Assembly (NCBI GenBank): GCA_030530045.1
Contig: JAUMVS010000085.1
Coordinates: forward strand, 1 to 6,197
From: Phoenicibacter congonensis
Lineage (GTDB): Bacteria; Actinomycetota; Coriobacteriia; Coriobacteriales; Eggerthellaceae
Length of the DNA stretch: 6,197 nucleotides
Reading direction: 5' to 3'
The position numbers and the translations under genes are program-made. How positions within the stretch are numbered: position 1 is the first letter of the stretch; each line of letters begins with the position of its first letter. This document shows, piece after piece, positions 5,216 to 6,197 of this stretch. The notes beneath the pieces are model-generated. The model saw only the letters and a program-made list of their open reading frames with translations. It was not told where the DNA came from and ran no database searches.

Positions 5216-5716
5216 TCACTGCACAACGGGGACAAGCGCGACAATCCACGCGCTCAGTGCGGCGATGACTGCGAACAGCGGAATTCCGCGCACAAACGAG
5301 CCGATGTGCTTGCTCGGGTCTTGATAAATCGCTTTTTCCTGCAGGAAGGAAAAACGAATGCGCTCGATGTTGCGCCACCAAAGCAAATCAATCACGAGAA
5401 GATCAAACAGCCCCAGCCCTTCGCCAAGAATTAGAAAAAACAAAAACGCAGAAAGGAAACCATCAAAAGCAAGAACGCCTCGAAAAGCAAACCCAATCAC
5501 GCAAAACACAACAGTGAAAAGGATCAGATTGCTCAGCAAAATTGCAGGAACCGACTTGTCTTTCGGTGCCTCGTCCCCCATTCGCTCGCGAACGATGCTT
5601 TGCACCACATCAGGGTACGACCGCAGCCCCGCAAGATTCTTCTTGTCAGTTCCAGTACAAAGAAAACAAATTCCCCAATAAAGAAACCAAAACGCAGAGA
5701 TAATCAACCACTTCAT
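5216..5716 (-). CDS. Uncharacterised membrane protein, 166 residues
   Basis: I do not assign a function. Four hydrophobic segments are visible, about residues 2-20, 58-80, 86-112 and 143-163. A polar stretch from 21 to 55 contains KNLAGLRSYPDVVQ (26-39), and a second one (114-142) contains WWRNIERIRF and DPSKHIGSF. The pattern suggests a real conserved family. The start is well set: ATG at 5716 with GGAGG (5724-5728) 7 bases upstream. A small hairpin, CCCCG (5730-5734) with CGGGG (5743-5747), lies just before the ribosome binding site. The 3' end is odd: the last codons (LVPVVQ) and the TGA lie in the truncated family A repeat of tandem unit 2, so the native C-terminus may have been replaced or extended. 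It is monocistronic in this window. Confidence 0.75.
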   Translation of the reverse strand: MKWLIISAFWFLYWGICFLCTGTDKKNLAGLRSYPDVVQSIVRERMGDEAPKDKSVPAILLSNLILFTVVFCVIGFAFRGVLAFDGFLSAFLFFLILGEGLGLFDLLVIDLLWWRNIERIRFSFLQEKAIYQDPSKHIGSFVRGIPLFAVIAALSAWIVALVPVVQ

Positions 5717-5801
5717 CTATACACCTCCGCCCCGCCCATCCACGGGGATGAATCACTCGAGATTTCGCGAACGTCTTTCCTAAGAATAATCTATCTCATT
5801 A

Positions 5802-5823
5802 AAATTTACCTCCGTCCCCAATT
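5802..5823 (-). repeat. Family B repeat, well conserved
   Basis: TTACCTCCGTCCCC (5806-5819) is flanked by AAATT and AATTT arms that can pair. Its CGTCCCC (5813-5819) is the exact complement of GGGGACG (5837-5843) in the next family A copy, so the pair can form a larger inverted structure. Confidence 0.75.
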
Positions 5824-5827
5824 TGCA

Positions 5828-5858
5828 CTGCACAACGGGGACGATGAGTTGTGTGCAG
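5828..5858 (+). repeat. REP-like repeat, family A, copy 6
   Basis: Lower arms CTGCAC (5828-5833) and GTGCAG (5853-5858) pair fully. Upper arms AAC (5834-5836) and GTT (5848-5850) pair fully, GT (5851-5852) is bulged, and the loop is GGGGACGATGA. This is the cleanest hairpin of the set. Confidence 0.88.
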
Positions 5859-5897
5859 GCAGGAAGAAAGCACCCGCTGCCAGGGGAAATGGACAAA

Positions 5898-5926
5898 TGC
5901 ACAACGGGGACGATGAGTTGTGTGCA
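5898..5926 (+). repeat. REP-like repeat, family A, copy 7
   Basis: These 29 bases are identical to 5829-5857, 69 bases away. Lower arms are TGCAC (5898-5902) and GTGCA (5922-5926). Sequence outside the 29 bases is unrelated, which marks the edges of the unit. Confidence 0.88.
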
Positions 5927-6033
5927 ACTTGGAAACGGGCGGGGCGCATGTTCGCGCAGGCGACTAATGAGAGCTTCGCTCTCATCCGGAGCCAAGCGAA
6001 TATATGACCGCAGTTTCCTGGGCAAACGTCGCT

Positions 6034-6060
6034 TGCACAATGGGGACGATGAGTTCTGCA
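6034..6060 (+). repeat. REP-like repeat, family A, copy 8
   Basis: The core GGGGACGATGAG starts at 6042. Lower arms TGCA (6034-6037) and TGCA (6057-6060) pair, upper arms AAT and GTT pair, and a C/C mismatch (6038/6056) replaces the usual bulge. Confidence 0.8.
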
Positions 6061-6091
6061 CAAGACGCGAAAATAGCCCACGAGGGGAAGC

Positions 6092-6118
6092 CTGAAAATG
6101 GGGACGATGAGTTGTTTG
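6092..6118 (+). repeat. REP-like repeat, family A, copy 9 (degenerate arms)
   Basis: The core GGGGACGATGAG starts at 6100 and the upper stem AAT/GTT is kept. Only two lower pairs remain (A6095-A6096 with T6116-T6117). It adjoins the terminator of the next gene. Confidence 0.7.
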
Positions 6119-6121
6119 TGA

Positions 6122-6148
6122 TAAAAAAAGAGGCCCAAGGGACCTCTC
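6122..6148 (-). terminator. Rho-independent terminator for a gene entering from the right
   Basis: Read on the - strand, AGAGG (6129-6133) and CCTCT (6143-6147) pair, followed by CC (6134-6135) with GG (6140-6141), one bulged base and a four-base loop. A run of seven T (positions 6129-6123 in A's on the + strand) follows. The hairpin is well formed only for leftward transcription. Confidence 0.8.
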
Positions 6149-6178
6149 AAAATGCTTGTTTGTTTTGGGATTTTGGAG

Positions 6179-6197
6179 CTAGGAACTAGTCTTCCTG
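6179..6197 (-). CDS. Probable 3' end of a leftward gene (partial)
   Basis: The leftward terminator at 6122-6148 implies a - strand gene ending just to its right. Two - strand stops are possible: TAG at 6188-6186 (preceded by Gln-Glu-Asp) or TAG at 6181-6179 (preceded by Arg-Lys-Thr-Ser-Ser). Too little is present to choose or to name a product. Confidence 0.35.

Larger units (their letters stand above)
5028..5249 (+). repeat. 111-bp tandem duplication of a composite repeat
   Basis: Unit 1 (5028-5138) and unit 2 (from 5139) align with a constant 111-base offset and no gaps up to 5233. Each unit holds a family B copy (5028-5041; 5139-5152), a second TTATCTCCATC, a 13-bp hairpin, a GACGTAG segment, and GGATTCACTGCA leading into a family A core (5117; 5228). 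In unit 2 the family A copy breaks off after GGGGAC. The region separates the reductase operon from the membrane-protein gene. Confidence 0.9.
5729..6121. other. Gene-free, repeat-rich region
   Basis: I see no credible gene here. The open frames that exist read through family A copies and yield repeated SSSPLC- or CTTGTMSCV-like peptides, have no good ribosome binding sites and have no recognisable domain. The region holds one family B and four family A copies and a perfect 8-bp hairpin: ATGAGAGC (5967-5974) with GCTCTCAT (5978-5985), loop TTC. Confidence 0.6.

Noticed and set aside
5967..5985. Perfect 8-bp hairpin as a terminator
   Set aside because: No T-run follows on either strand and no gene ends next to it.
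39..6113. CRISPR array formed by the recurring repeat
   Set aside because: Copies are scattered with spacings from 25 to about 2400 bases, lie between unrelated genes, and have no uniform spacers or cas genes.
5780..6189. Several overlapping open frames on both strands encoding SSSPLC- or MGTMSCV-like peptides
   Set aside because: The recurring peptides are translations of the GGGGACGATGAG repeat, not protein motifs; no ribosome binding site or domain supports a gene.

Overview
The window carries six protein genes, one likely small-RNA gene and a dense set of short dispersed repeats. The organism looks like an anaerobic bacterium with Gram-positive-style signals: strong GGAGG-type ribosome binding sites, one probable TTG start, and a LuxS of the clostridial/actinobacterial type. 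A member of the Coriobacteriia is my best guess, but the sequence alone does not settle this. The genes are moderately GC-rich and the spacers clearly more AT-rich.

Layout on the + strand, left to right: a repeat-bearing leader (1-135); hypE, the [NiFe]-hydrogenase cyanide-ligand maturation enzyme (136-1188); a CPBP-family membrane protease (1318-2244) closed by a strong terminator (2268-2292); a gap of about 570 bases with a probable stand-alone structured RNA of about 200 nt (2400-2598) that has its own promoter and U-tract and a 6S-like fold; then luxS (2817-3275).

On the - strand, convergent with luxS: an aldo/keto reductase (4955-3936) followed 30 bases later by an iron-sulfur flavoprotein/NADPH-dependent FMN-reductase-type protein (3905-3369). 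They form a probable two-gene redox operon. Its promoter overlaps a perfect 10-1-10 palindrome, so a dedicated repressor is expected. Next comes an uncharacterised membrane protein (5716-5216). The last 470 bases hold no credible gene but four repeat copies, and a terminator facing left shows that a further - strand gene ends just beyond the right edge.

The most unusual content is the repeat system. Nine copies of the core GGGGACGATGAG all lie on the + strand, each between genes. Most are flanked by arms that pair into a hairpin of fixed shape (3-bp upper stem, 2-nt bulge, variable lower stem). A related family, GGGGACGGAGATAA, is always on the - strand. The two occur together in composite units, including a 111-bp tandem duplication whose second copy supplies the last codons and stop of the membrane-protein gene. 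This resembles REP/BIME elements, which are mobilised in other bacteria by RAYT (IS200-like Y1) transposases; no such transposase is in this window.
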